Shown: positions 32,957 through 42,041 of the stretch, one piece after another | How the letters are laid out: every line of letters begins with the position of its first letter | Position numbering within the stretch: the stretch's first letter is position 1 | Assembly (NCBI GenBank): GCA_002279355.1 | Contig: NCBV01000019.1 | Span: 62,001-126,000, forward strand | DNA: 64,000 nt | Direction: 5' to 3' | DNA from: Acidiphilium sp. 37-60-79 | GTDB taxonomy: Bacteria; Pseudomonadota; Alphaproteobacteria; Acetobacterales; Acetobacteraceae | The notes under the pieces: generated by a model | What the model saw: the letters and a program-made list of their open reading frames with translations, nothing else | What the model was told of the DNA's origin: nothing | The model's database searches: none | Position numbers and translations under genes: made by a program

Positions 32957-35821
32957 ATGAACGACCAGCCCGCCCCGCCGCGCGACTACCGCAGCACCGT
33001 ATTCCTGCCAAAAACCGAGTTCCCGATGCGCGGCGATCTTCCCACCCGCGAACCCGAAACCCTCGCCCGCTGGCAAGCGCAAAACCTGTTCGCCCGCCTG
33101 CGCGCCGATGCCAAAGGCCGCACCCCCTTCATCCTGCATGACGGCCCGCCTTACGCGAATGGCAATCTGCATATCGGCCACGCGCTGAACAAAATCCACA
33201 AGGACGTCATCAACCGCGCCCGCCAAATGGCCGGCTTTGATGCCAATTACATCCCCGGCTGGGACTGCCACGGCCTGCCGATCGAATGGAAAGTCGAAGA
33301 GCAATATCGCAAAGTCGGCAAAAACAAAGACGACGTGCCGGTGCTCGATTTCCGCGCCGAATGCCGCGCCTACGCCGCCCATTGGCTTGCCATCCAGGCC
33401 GATGAATTCAAACGCTTGGGCGTCGAAGGCGATTGGGCCAACCGCTACGCCACCATGGATTTTCGCTCCGAAGCCGCCATTGCCGCCGAAATCCACAAAT
33501 TCGCGGCCAACGGCGCGCTTTATCGCGGCCTGCGCCCGGTCATGTGGAGCCCGGTGGAGAAGACCGCCCTCGCCGAAGCCGAAGTCGAATATCAAGACAA
33601 AAAAGACACCGCCATCTGGGTCCGGTTTAGGATCGATTCGTCTCCAGTGAGGCCATACCAGGACGCTGGACCCGTCACAGACGACGATCTGGGCATGTAT
33701 GGATCGTCAATTGTCATCTGGACGACTACGCCGTGGACGATCCCCGGAAACCGAGCAATAGCGTTCAACCCCCACCTAGATTACGAGTGGATAAAAGTCG
33801 GAGCAGTTGCTCCGGGTTCACTGGCAATCGCTGGCGAACGCCTCGTAGTGGCATCGGCTTTGGTCGAAAAGTTCTGCTCCGACGTTGGCATTGAAGATTA
33901 CGAGACTCTTCAAACCTTTGAAGGTAATCGTTCGCCGGGCACGTCACCACTTGAGAATCTTCTGTGTGCTCATCCCTTGCGAAAATTTCTTCAGTCAGGT
34001 GAGCAACAATATACGTTTCCCGTTCCTGTATTGCCAGGCGAATTCGTAACCGACGAAGCAGGCACCGGCTTTGTTCACATGGCCCCCGCCCATGGCGAGG
34101 ATGATTTCTTCCTCTGCCGCGCGCACAACATCGAAGTCCCCGAAACCGTGCAGGATGATGGCACCTACGCGCCCGATGTGCCGCTCTTCGCGGGTATGCA
34201 TGTCTATAAGGTCGCCAACGCCGTCTGCGAGGCGCTCAGCCAAACCGGCGCCCTGCTCAAACGCGAGGAATTCCTCCACTCCTACCCGCATTCCTGGCGC
34301 TCCAAAGCCCCGCTGATCTATCTCGCCCGCCCCAATTGGTTCATCCGCATGGATGGCCCCGAGCAAATCCGCGAACACGCGCTCAAAGCCCTCGATGCCA
34401 CCCAATTCGTCCCCGATCAGGGCCGCAACCGTATCCGCGCGATGGTCGAAACCCGGCCCGATTGGTGCATCTCGCGCCAGCGCGCCTGGGGCGTGCCGAT
34501 CGCCATTTTCGTCGATAAAACCACCAAACAGATCCTCAACGACCCCGCCGTGTTCGCTCGCACCCGCGCCTTGTTCGAGGCCGAAGGGGCGGATGCTTGG
34601 TATGCCCGCCCCCCCGCCGATTTTCTGGGTAATGCCTACAACCCGGACGATTACGACCAAGTGTTCGACATCGTCGATGTCTGGTTCGAGAGCGGCTCAA
34701 CCCACGCTTTCGTGCTCGAAGCGCGTGGCCTACCCTGGCCAGCCGATCTCTATCTCGAAGGCTCGGATCAACATCGCGGCTGGTTCCAAGCCTCCCTGCT
34801 CGAAGCCGTCGGCACCCGTGGCCAAGCCCCGTTCAAAGCCATCGTCACCGATGGCTTCGTGCTCGATGAGCAGGGCCGCAAAATGTCCAAATCGCTCGGC
34901 AACGTCACCGCCCCGCAAGAGGTGATCGATGTCTATGGCGCCGATATTCTGCGCCTCTGGGTGATGAATGCCGATATCCATAACGATCTGCGCATCGGCA
35001 AAGACATTCTCAAACAACAAGCCGATCTCTATCGCCGGATTCGCAACACGCTGCGCTGGCTGCTCGGCGCGCTCGATGGTTTCACGCAAGCTGAAATCAT
35101 CGCCGATGAAAATTTGCCCGAACTGGAACGCTATATCCTGCACAAGCTCGCCGAGCTTGACGCCATGGTCCGCAACGCCGTCGCCACCCATGATTGGACC
35201 GGCGTGTATCCGGCCATCCACCAATTCTGCAATAACGATCTCTCAGCGTTTTATTTCGATATCCGCAAAGATGCCCTCTATTGCGATGTCACGCTCGATG
35301 CCGTGCAGCAGCAAACCAAGCAAAGCGCCACCCGCAGCGCCTGCCGCACCGTCCTCGATATCACGCTCCGCTGCCTCTGCACCTGGCTCGCCCCGGTGCT
35401 GCCCTTCACCGCCGATGAAGCCTGGCGAGCCCGCTTCGGCACCGATCGCTCGGTCCATTTGGAACAATTCCCCGCAAATCTTGCAGCCAAGCTCAACCCA
35501 ACGCTGCATCAGCGCTGGGGCCAAATTCGCGATACAAGGAGCGCCATCACCCTCCAAATCGAGCAAATGCGCGCGCAAAAAACCATCGGCTCCTCGCTGC
35601 AAGCCATCGCTCTGATCCCGCAAGACCAAGCCGCCAGCCTCTCCCCCGAAGGTTGGGCCGAACTCTGCATCACCTCCGGCGCCCAATTGGGTCAGGCGGT
35701 GGCCGGTGCCGCCGTCGCCACCGGCGCAAAATGCGCCCGCTGCTGGCGCGTGCTCCCGGATGTCGGGACCAATGAGGATCATCCGAGCCTCTGTGGCCGT
35801 TGTTGCGAGTATGTCGCATGA
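32957..35821 (+). CDS. ileS: isoleucyl-tRNA synthetase with mosaic editing domain
   Basis: 954 residues, normal length, charging tRNA-Ile. Class I motifs are NLHIGHALNKI (about residue 72) and KMSKSLGN (about 642). A C-terminal zinc-binding tail is formed by CARCWR and CGRCC. The CP1 editing domain includes IVIWTTTPWTIPGNRAI (about 253) and GTGFVHMAPAHGEDDF with the conserved Asp region. Codons 224-374 use far more A/T-ending and rare codons (CGA, ATA, GGA, AGG, CTA) than the flanks, although the protein reads through intact. The stop overlaps lspA (ATGA). Confidence 0.96.
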   Translation: MNDQPAPPRDYRSTVFLPKTEFPMRGDLPTREPETLARWQAQNLFARLRADAKGRTPFILHDGPPYANGNLHIGHALNKIHKDVINRARQMAGFDANYIPGWDCHGLPIEWKVEEQYRKVGKNKDDVPVLDFRAECRAYAAHWLAIQADEFKRLGVEGDWANRYATMDFRSEAAIAAEIHKFAANGALYRGLRPVMWSPVEKTALAEAEVEYQDKKDTAIWVRFRIDSSPVRPYQDAGPVTDDDLGMYGSSIVIWTTTPWTIPGNRAIAFNPHLDYEWIKVGAVAPGSLAIAGERLVVASALVEKFCSDVGIEDYETLQTFEGNRSPGTSPLENLLCAHPLRKFLQSGEQQYTFPVPVLPGEFVTDEAGTGFVHMAPAHGEDDFFLCRAHNIEVPETVQDDGTYAPDVPLFAGMHVYKVANAVCEALSQTGALLKREEFLHSYPHSWRSKAPLIYLARPNWFIRMDGPEQIREHALKALDATQFVPDQGRNRIRAMVETRPDWCISRQRAWGVPIAIFVDKTTKQILNDPAVFARTRALFEAEGADAWYARPPADFLGNAYNPDDYDQVFDIVDVWFESGSTHAFVLEARGLPWPADLYLEGSDQHRGWFQASLLEAVGTRGQAPFKAIVTDGFVLDEQGRKMSKSLGNVTAPQEVIDVYGADILRLWVMNADIHNDLRIGKDILKQQADLYRRIRNTLRWLLGALDGFTQAEIIADENLPELERYILHKLAELDAMVRNAVATHDWTGVYPAIHQFCNNDLSAFYFDIRKDALYCDVTLDAVQQQTKQSATRSACRTVLDITLRCLCTWLAPVLPFTADEAWRARFGTDRSVHLEQFPANLAAKLNPTLHQRWGQIRDTRSAITLQIEQMRAQKTIGSSLQAIALIPQDQAASLSPEGWAELCITSGAQLGQAVAGAAVATGAKCARCWRVLPDVGTNEDHPSLCGRCCEYVA
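33626..34078 (+). other. compositionally foreign segment inside ileS
   Basis: My hand count gives G or C in the third position of about 79 of 154 codons here (51 percent), against about 35 of 46 just upstream and 29 of 37 just downstream (76-78 percent). The change is abrupt at both ends and coincides with the editing domain. The frame is kept. It looks like a recombinational replacement of part of the gene by a donor allele of different composition. Confidence 0.75.
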
Positions 35822-36306
35822 TGGGTGCCACCAAACGCCGCGCGCTGGGTCTGCTCATGGTCTTGCTGGTGCTCGCCGTCGATCAAGCCTCGAAATACTG
35901 GATTCTCTATGGGCTGAACCTCCCGGCCAAACAGGTGATCAAAATCCTGCCCATCCTGAATTTCGCCATGGTCTGGAATCACGGCGTCACGTTCGGCCTG
36001 CTCAGCGGTGCCAATGCCAGCACATTGCTGGTCTTGGTCGCCGTCGGCGCGGTCATCTTTCTCGCCGTCTGGCTCTGGCGCGCACCCTATCTCAGCACCA
36101 GCCTCGCCCTCGGCGCCATCATCGGCGGCGCCCTCGGCAATGTCATCTCCCGCCTCTATTACGGCGCGGTGGTCGATTTTCTGGAGTTCCATCTTGGCCG
36201 CTATGAATGGTATGTTTTCAACATCGCCGATGCCTGCATCGTCTGCGGCGTTTTTGCGCTCATCCTCGATAATCTGCGCCGCAACGACGCCAAATCCGCC
36301 CCCTGA
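35818..36306 (+). CDS. lspA: lipoprotein signal peptidase
   Basis: A 162-residue, four-helix inner-membrane aspartic protease that cleaves prolipoproteins. It shows DQASKYWILY in helix 1, MVWNHGVTFGLLSG (about residue 52), the catalytic Asp in VVDFLEFH (about 118) and the second in YVFNIADACIV (about 134). ATG 35818 overlaps the ileS stop. ileS-lspA is a common pairing, and the lipoprotein gene that follows would be a substrate. Confidence 0.95.
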   Translation: MMGATKRRALGLLMVLLVLAVDQASKYWILYGLNLPAKQVIKILPILNFAMVWNHGVTFGLLSGANASTLLVLVAVGAVIFLAVWLWRAPYLSTSLALGAIIGGALGNVISRLYYGAVVDFLEFHLGRYEWYVFNIADACIVCGVFALILDNLRRNDAKSAP

Positions 36307-36417
36307 TCGCCCCACAACGCGAATTTTGCGCCATTGCCGGCCAAACTTTGCCGCATCAGACCGTTTCCCGAAGGCCACACCCTTGCCGCCGGATCAGCCG
36401 AGCGATATGAACGCGCC

Positions 36418-36981
36418 ATGAAGCGCATCTCCGCGATCCCGACCGCCACGCTGTTCGCCACCCTGGCCCTCGCCGGTTGCAGCGGCGCGTCCAAAACCTT
36501 TGGCCTGAGCCTCACACCGCCGAACGCGTTCGATGTGGCCACCGAAGCCCCGCTCTCGATGCCGCCTGAGCTCGCCAGCCTGCCCAGGCCCAATCCCGGC
36601 CAGCCACGGCCCCAGCAAATTTCCTCGTCCCAGCAGGCCGAAGCCTTGTTGGCGCCCTCCAGCGTCACCACCGCATCCAGCGCCCATATCGGTCCCGGCC
36701 AATCCGCTCTGCTGGCCCAAGCGGGCCCCACCCCGCCGTCCGATATCCGGGCGGTGGTCAATCGCGAAGCCGGTGAAACCAGTAAATCCGCAGGCTTTGT
36801 CTCGCGAATCATGAATTTCGGCGTGACTCCCTCAACCACCCCCAGCGTGGTCAACGCCGCCGCCGAACAGCGCCGCCTGCAAGAAAACGCCGCCCTCGGC
36901 GCCCCCGCCACCCAAGGCGCAACCCCGCAAACCACCGCCGCAAAGCCCGGCTTGCTCGGCCGGATGATGAATTTCTTCTAG
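36418..36981 (+). CDS. DUF3035 (BamF-like) lipoprotein
   Basis: 187 residues. The signal MKRISAIPTATLFATLALAG is followed by the lipobox Cys at about 21. Then come FGLSLTPPNAFDVATEAPLS and MPPELASLPRPNPGQPRP, which is the DUF3035 pattern that alphaproteobacteria place after lspA. The family has been linked to the BAM outer-membrane assembly complex (BamF); I rely on memory for that link. ATG 36418 was chosen because it starts the signal peptide. The last codon is directly followed by the first TAG of a repeat element, which supplies the stop codon. Confidence 0.8.
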   Translation: MKRISAIPTATLFATLALAGCSGASKTFGLSLTPPNAFDVATEAPLSMPPELASLPRPNPGQPRPQQISSSQQAEALLAPSSVTTASSAHIGPGQSALLAQAGPTPPSDIRAVVNREAGETSKSAGFVSRIMNFGVTPSTTPSVVNAAAEQRRLQENAALGAPATQGATPQTTAAKPGLLGRMMNFF

Positions 36982-37134
36982 TGTCCCGATTCTGAAATCC
37001 GTTGGATTTCGGAATCAGAGTGGACACTAGAAAATTCAATAATTTAGTGTCCCGATTCTGAAATCCGTTGGATTTCGGAATCAGAGTGGGCACTAGAAAA
37101 TTCAATGATTTGGTGGCCTGCTTATCCCTGAAAT
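36979..37134. repeat. double-palindrome intergenic repeat, copy 2 (two A units plus partial B)
   Basis: Two near-identical 51-base palindromic A units (36979-37029 and 37045-37095; TAGTGTCC...GGACACTA ends, one G for A change) are separated by a 15-base AT-rich linker. The second linker is followed by the first arm of the B unit (GGTGGCCTGCTTATCCCTGA) at about 37112-37134. The order is the inverse complement of copy 1 at 762-882. Here the A unit is duplicated and the B unit is truncated. The left end overlaps the stop codon of the DUF3035 gene. Confidence 0.85.
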
Positions 37135-37154
37135 CGATCGGCCAACAAAGGCCA

Positions 37155-37184
37155 GAGCGTGATTGATGATCAGCAATCACGCTC
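37155..37184. repeat. perfect 11-base-pair hairpin upstream of the MFS gene
   Basis: GAGCGTGATTG at 37155-37165 and CAATCACGCTC at 37174-37184 are exact inverted copies around an eight-base spacer. There is no T-run, so it is not a classic terminator. It may be an operator, a REP-like palindrome or a rho-type 3' structure between the DUF3035 gene and the MFS gene. Confidence 0.6.
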
Positions 37185-37250
37185 CAACCCGCATAGCTGC
37201 CCTCATCGCCCTTTGCTTGATCTTGCGGCAAGCCGGATCATATTCCGCTG

Positions 37251-38465
37251 ATGCTGCGCCGCACCATCGATGACACCAAATCCGGCCCTTCCGCAGCGCT
37301 GACGCTCGTATTCGCCATCGCCACCGGCGCGATCATCGGCAATCTTTATTACGCCCAGCCCTTGCTCGCCCTGATTGCGCGGGATTTACACATGGCGCCG
37401 CATTTGGCCGGCCTGCTGGTTACCGTGACCCAGCTGGGCTATGTGCTTGGCTTGCTATTCATCGTCCCGCTCGGCGACCGACTCGAGAATCGTCGCCTCG
37501 TCCTCGGCTTGCTGGTCGCTGTCACCCTCGCTTTGGGCCTCACCGCCCTCGCGCCGAATACAGCCTGGTTCCTGTTCGCCGCCATCCTGGTCGGCATCGC
37601 CTCCTGTGCGGTGCAAATCCTGGTTCCCATGGCCGCCAGCCTTGCCGCCCCCGCGCGGCGCGGCGCGGTCGTTGGTAATGTCATGGCGGGCCTGCTGCTC
37701 GGCATTCTACTCGCCCGCCCCGCCTCCAGCCTGATCGCCTATGTCGCTGGCTGGCGCGCCGTCTTCGCCATCGCCACTGCGCTGATGGCGGCCCTGTTGA
37801 TCGTGCTGCATCGCTTTCTGCCGCGCATCCAACCCACCGGCACCATGGCCTATCCGGCGCTGATTGGCTCGATGCTGCGCCTCTACGCCACCGAGCCGGT
37901 TTTGCGCCGTCGCGCCCTCTACCAATTCGCCGCCTTCGGCACGTTCAGCCTGTTCTGGACCGCGGTCCCGCTTCTGCTGGCACGCGATTTTCACCTGACC
38001 CAGCTCGGCATCGCCGCCTTCGCCCTGGTCGGCGCGGCGGGCGCAGCCTCGGCGCCCATCGCCGGGCGTCTGGCGGATCGCGGCTATAGCCAAATCGGCA
38101 CAGCCGCGTCGCTCATCCTGATCATCATCGCCTTCGCGATCTCCGCCCGCGCAGTCGCCATCCATAGTCTCATCCTGTTGGCCGCCGCCGGAATCCTGCT
38201 CGATATCGGTGTACAAGCGAATAATGTGCTTGGCCAACGCGCCATCTACGCGCTGGCACCGGCGCTACGCGCCCGCCTGAATGGCGCCTATATGGCCGCG
38301 TTTTTCGTGGGCGGCGCCGCAGGCTCGGCGCTCGGCAGCCAGCTCCTGCTCAATCAGGGCTGGTCCGGCGTTGCGCTGGCGGGCGCCATTGCCCCCGCCC
38401 TCGCTTTAACCAGTCTCGCTATTCACCTTATGCGGGCGAAGGCGCCACGCCAGCAGCCCGGATAA
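37251..38465 (+). CDS. MFS transporter
   Basis: A 404-residue, twelve-helix major facilitator of the drug/sugar-acid antiporter kind. IGNLYYAQPLLALIARDL (about residue 29), QLGYVLGLLFIVPLGDRLEN with the RxxR-type loop (about 61), and GRLADRGYSQIGTAASLILI in the second half support this. Related proteins are annotated as general efflux pumps. The substrate is unknown. Its 3' end overlaps the convergent hydrolase gene by 38 bases. Confidence 0.9.
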   Translation: MLRRTIDDTKSGPSAALTLVFAIATGAIIGNLYYAQPLLALIARDLHMAPHLAGLLVTVTQLGYVLGLLFIVPLGDRLENRRLVLGLLVAVTLALGLTALAPNTAWFLFAAILVGIASCAVQILVPMAASLAAPARRGAVVGNVMAGLLLGILLARPASSLIAYVAGWRAVFAIATALMAALLIVLHRFLPRIQPTGTMAYPALIGSMLRLYATEPVLRRRALYQFAAFGTFSLFWTAVPLLLARDFHLTQLGIAAFALVGAAGAASAPIAGRLADRGYSQIGTAASLILIIIAFAISARAVAIHSLILLAAAGILLDIGVQANNVLGQRAIYALAPALRARLNGAYMAAFFVGGAAGSALGSQLLLNQGWSGVALAGAIAPALALTSLAIHLMRAKAPRQQPG

Positions 38466-39333
38466 ACGCCGCACTCTCATCCAATGTGTGCCGCGCTTCC
38501 GGCAAAATCCCGTGCATCAACGGCCAAACATGCGCCACCACCGGCCAGACCCGCAACAAGCTCACCCCGCCCGCCGCCCGGATTTTCTCATCCAGCCGCA
38601 CGCTATCATCACGCAACACCTCGCGCTCGCCCACATGGGTCAGCACGGGCGGCAAGCCAGCCAAATCCCCCAGCAAGGGTGAGGCATACGGGTCATCCGC
38701 ATCCGCCCCCGCCAAATACATCGCCGCCCCATCGCCAATCTTGCTGCCATCCAGCATCGGATCGCGGTCTTTATTCTCCACAGCACTCGCCCCGGTGCCG
38801 AGCAAATCAACCCAAGGCGAAAACAGCACCACCCGCGCGGGTAACGGCACGCCCTCCGCCTTCGCTTTCAGCAACACCGCCAGCGCCAAACCACCGCCGG
38901 CCGAATCCCCGCCAATCGACAGGCGCTCCGGCGCCACCCCTTGATCGAGCAACCCGCGATAGGCCGTCAGCCCATCCTCCACCGCCGCCGGAAACGGATG
39001 CTCCGGCGCCAGCCGATAATCCGCCGCAAACACCCGCACCCCCCGCTTGGCATACCCGCCGGTAATCGGCCGATGGGTGCGCGGCGAACAGGCAATATAC
39101 GCGCCGCCATGCAAATACAGCAGCGTCATCGCGGGTGCCGCCCCATCCGCCGGTTCAGCCCACTCCCCGCCAACCCCGCCGATCACCGCCTCGGTAAACC
39201 GCACCCCGCGCGGCACCGGCAATTTCGCCCCAAACGCTTTGCGAATATCCTGCGCCGTGCTGGCCTTCACCAGCTTACGCTTCACTTGAAAACGCAGCAG
39301 CGGATTGATCAAATGCGCAGCAATACTGGCCAT
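38428..39333 (-). CDS. alpha/beta hydrolase (hormone-sensitive-lipase family)
   Basis: A 301-residue esterase-type enzyme. The oxyanion-hole motif is YLHGGAYIACSPRTHR (about residue 73), the nucleophile elbow is IGGDSAGGGLAL (Ser about 144), and the acid/base residues lie in EREVLRDDS and VVAHVWPLM (His about 268). It probably hydrolyses short acyl esters. The stop is ten bases after the SDR gene in transcription order reversed: the SDR gene lies upstream on the same strand, and the two may be co-transcribed. Confidence 0.9.
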   Translation of the reverse strand: MASIAAHLINPLLRFQVKRKLVKASTAQDIRKAFGAKLPVPRGVRFTEAVIGGVGGEWAEPADGAAPAMTLLYLHGGAYIACSPRTHRPITGGYAKRGVRVFAADYRLAPEHPFPAAVEDGLTAYRGLLDQGVAPERLSIGGDSAGGGLALAVLLKAKAEGVPLPARVVLFSPWVDLLGTGASAVENKDRDPMLDGSKIGDGAAMYLAGADADDPYASPLLGDLAGLPPVLTHVGEREVLRDDSVRLDEKIRAAGGVSLLRVWPVVAHVWPLMHGILPEARHTLDESAAFIRAAGVAPSPA

Positions 39334-39343
39334 AACGGTTCCT

Positions 39344-40192
39344 TTATCGGGTTGGAGCGGGAGTTTTCACCAAATTGCCCATCTTGCCAAGCCGACGATT
39401 AATCAATGACCAATAACGCACCGGAAACACGCGCTGAATAACATCAATCGCCTGCGCATCCGGCCCAATCAACAGACGCGGCCGATCCTGCTGGATCGCA
39501 GCCACAATGCGCCGCGCCGCAACCTCCGGCGGCGTAATCAGCGCCACTTCAAACGCCTTGATCCCGGTTTGCGCTTCCGCCGCGTCCACCCCGGCGGTCA
39601 CCCGCGCGCGCTTGGCAATATTGGTGCGAATCCCCCCAGGATGCACCACCGTCACCCCCACTTTGGTGTCGGATAATTCATGCCGCAACGACTCGGCAAA
39701 GCCCCGGATCGCGAATTTCGACGCGCAATAGGCTGTCTGCCCTGCCGGCGCGATAATCCCGAACACTGACAAGATAAACACAATCCGCGCCTGTGGTGCC
39801 GCCAATAAATCGGGCAGCATCGCCCGCGTCAGCCGCACGCCTGCCTCGAAATTAATCCGCATCAGCCAATCAAACGCGTCCGCCTCGGTCTGATCAAACC
39901 GCCCAACCAGCGCCACCCCCGCATTATTAATCAATAAGGTCGCCGCCCGTCCCTGCGCGGCTTTCACCGCCTCGGGCAGGGCAGGGATGGCTGCACCATC
40001 CGCCAAATCGGCCTCATGGGTTGTCACCTTGACCCCAAAGAGCCGCACCTCTTGCGCAATCGCCGCCAAACCCGCCGCATCGCGGTCCACCAGCGCCAAA
40101 TCCGCCCCCTGCACCGCCAGCAATCGCGCCGTCGACGCGCCAATCCCGCTCGCCGCCCCGGTCAGCAGCACCAATTGTTGACAAACCTGCAT
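39344..40192 (-). CDS. short-chain dehydrogenase/reductase
   Basis: A 282-residue classical SDR. The NAD(P) site is TGAASGIG (about residue 11), with LLINNAGVAL (about 87), catalytic Ser in SVFGIIAPAG, and YCASK (about 155). The C-terminal extension, with IDVIQRVFPVRYWSLINRR, is like that of membrane-associated fatty acyl or retinol-type SDRs. ATG 40192 follows AGGGAGTGAG; GTG 40204 is possible. The next gene on this strand is the hydrolase. Confidence 0.88.
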   Translation of the reverse strand: MQVCQQLVLLTGAASGIGASTARLLAVQGADLALVDRDAAGLAAIAQEVRLFGVKVTTHEADLADGAAIPALPEAVKAAQGRAATLLINNAGVALVGRFDQTEADAFDWLMRINFEAGVRLTRAMLPDLLAAPQARIVFILSVFGIIAPAGQTAYCASKFAIRGFAESLRHELSDTKVGVTVVHPGGIRTNIAKRARVTAGVDAAEAQTGIKAFEVALITPPEVAARRIVAAIQQDRPRLLIGPDAQAIDVIQRVFPVRYWSLINRRLGKMGNLVKTPAPTR

Positions 40193-40254
40193 GATCTCAC
40201 TCACTCCCTATCTTTGTCCCGCTTGGCCAGCGCCGCGAAAGCATATTGACAGTA

Positions 40255-41979
40255 ATGACAATCATCACCCGCCTCACGCAAGAGACCATCAACCGCATCG
40301 CCGCCGGCGAGGTGATCGAGCGTCCCGCCGCCGCGGTCAAAGAATTGGTCGAAAACGCGCTCGACGCCGACGCCACCCGGATTGACATCGCCATCGAAGG
40401 CGGCGGCATCGCCCGGATCGCTGTCATCGATAATGGGTCCGGCATCGCCCAGGCGCAACTCCCGCTCGCCATCGAGCGTCACGCCACCTCCAAACTGCGC
40501 GATGACGCGCTGATCCACATCACCACGCTCGGCTTTCGTGGCGAGGCGCTGCCCTCAATCGGCGCCGCCGCCCGCCTCACCCTCACCTCGCGCCCCGCGC
40601 AACAAGACAGCGCCGCCCGCATCACCGTCGAAGGCGGCGTCATCAGCCGCGTCAGCCCCATCGCCGCCCCATTCGGCACCAGCGCCGAGGTCACCGACCT
40701 GTTCTTCGCCACCCCCGCCCGCCGCAAATTCCTCCGCTCCATTGGTGCCGAAACCGCCGCCTGTAGCGACATTGTGCGCGATCTCGCCCTCGCCGCGCCC
40801 GCCGTCGGCTTCGCCTTTCGCGTTGATGGCAAAACCCAGTTCGACCTCCCTCCCCAAGACCGCCGCGCCCGCCTCGCCGCCCTGATCGGCCATGACGACG
40901 CCGCCCAACTGATCCCAATCGATACCGGCGAATCGCCCCTCACCATCACCGGTTTCATCGGCCCTGCCAGCCTCACCCGCGCCGCCGCCCGCCATAATCA
41001 CATCACCGTGAATGGCCGCCCGGTGCGCGACCCGATGCTACGCATGGCCGTGCGCCTCGCCTATCGCGAGGTGATCCCCCCCGGCCGTCATCCCATCGCC
41101 GCCCTCTGGCTCAACCTCGCCCACGACCAGCTCGACGTGAACGTCCACCCCGCCAAATCCGAACTCCGCTTCGCCGAGGCCGATGCCGTGCGCAGCGCGC
41201 TGATCCGCACCATCCGTGCCGCCCTCGCCAGCCCCGCCACCAGCCAAGCCGCCCCGTCTTTGCGCTATTACCAACCCGCCCGACCATCAATGGCGCTCCA
41301 GCGCGGTTTCGCCGAGCGCGAAATCGCCACCGGTTTTGACCTGCCCGCCCCGGCCCTGCGCCCAATCACCCCATCGCCCGATTCATCACCTTACCCGCTC
41401 GGCGCCCCCATCGCTCAAATTTTCGACACCTACATCCTCGCCCTCGCCGCCGATGACACGCTGATCCTGGTCGATCAGCACGCCGCCCATGAACGCCTCA
41501 CCGAGGAACGCTTGCGCCGCGAGCGCGATCAATCGGGCATCGCCCGCCACGCTTTGCTGTCCCCAATCCCAGTCGATCTGCCCGCCCCCGACATCGATCG
41601 ATTGCTCGCCGCCGCCCCCGACCTCGCCCAACTCGGTCTCGACCTCGAAAGCTTCGGCCCCGGCGCCGTGCTGGTCCGCGCCATCCCCGCCGCCCTCGAC
41701 CGCGCCAACCCCGCCGCCTTGATCCGCGATATCGCCGATAGTCTCGCCGACCATGGCAGCGCCGTCGCCCTCACCGCCAGGCTCGATGCCGTGCTGATCC
41801 GCATGGCCTGCCACCGCTCAATCCGCGCCGGCCGCCGCCTCACCGCCGAAGAAATGTCCGCCCTGCTGCGCGCCATGGAGGCCACCCCCCGCGCCCAAAC
41901 CTGCCCGCATGGCCGCCCCACCGTGCTGCGCCTCAGCCGCGACGCGCTGGAACGCATGTTCGGTCGCGCCGGCCTCTAA
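40255..41979 (+). CDS. mutL: DNA mismatch repair protein MutL
   Basis: A 574-residue GHKL ATPase that couples MutS to strand excision. The N-terminus has all four ATP motifs: VENALDADA, DNGSGI, ATSKL and GFRGEALPSIG. NGRPVRDPML and DVNVHPAKSELRF follow near residue 280. The C-terminal dimerisation domain contains VDQHAAHERLTEERL (about 410) and PHGRPTVLRLSRDALERMFG at the end. No endonuclease DQHAX2EX4E motif of the metal type is complete beyond the common QHAAHE, as in many alphaproteobacteria. The lipidome genes upstream are unrelated. Confidence 0.95.
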   Translation: MTIITRLTQETINRIAAGEVIERPAAAVKELVENALDADATRIDIAIEGGGIARIAVIDNGSGIAQAQLPLAIERHATSKLRDDALIHITTLGFRGEALPSIGAAARLTLTSRPAQQDSAARITVEGGVISRVSPIAAPFGTSAEVTDLFFATPARRKFLRSIGAETAACSDIVRDLALAAPAVGFAFRVDGKTQFDLPPQDRRARLAALIGHDDAAQLIPIDTGESPLTITGFIGPASLTRAAARHNHITVNGRPVRDPMLRMAVRLAYREVIPPGRHPIAALWLNLAHDQLDVNVHPAKSELRFAEADAVRSALIRTIRAALASPATSQAAPSLRYYQPARPSMALQRGFAEREIATGFDLPAPALRPITPSPDSSPYPLGAPIAQIFDTYILALAADDTLILVDQHAAHERLTEERLRRERDQSGIARHALLSPIPVDLPAPDIDRLLAAAPDLAQLGLDLESFGPGAVLVRAIPAALDRANPAALIRDIADSLADHGSAVALTARLDAVLIRMACHRSIRAGRRLTAEEMSALLRAMEATPRAQTCPHGRPTVLRLSRDALERMFGRAGL

Positions 41980-42041
41980 ATCACCGCCAAACCACCCAGC
42001 CCGCGCTTGCACTCAACCGCCCCGGATGCCAGTGAGAGCCG

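Noticed and set aside
36979-37095. CRISPR array
   Set aside because: Just two palindromic units with an AT-rich linker of 15 bases and no spacer diversity; the same unit occurs at another locus.
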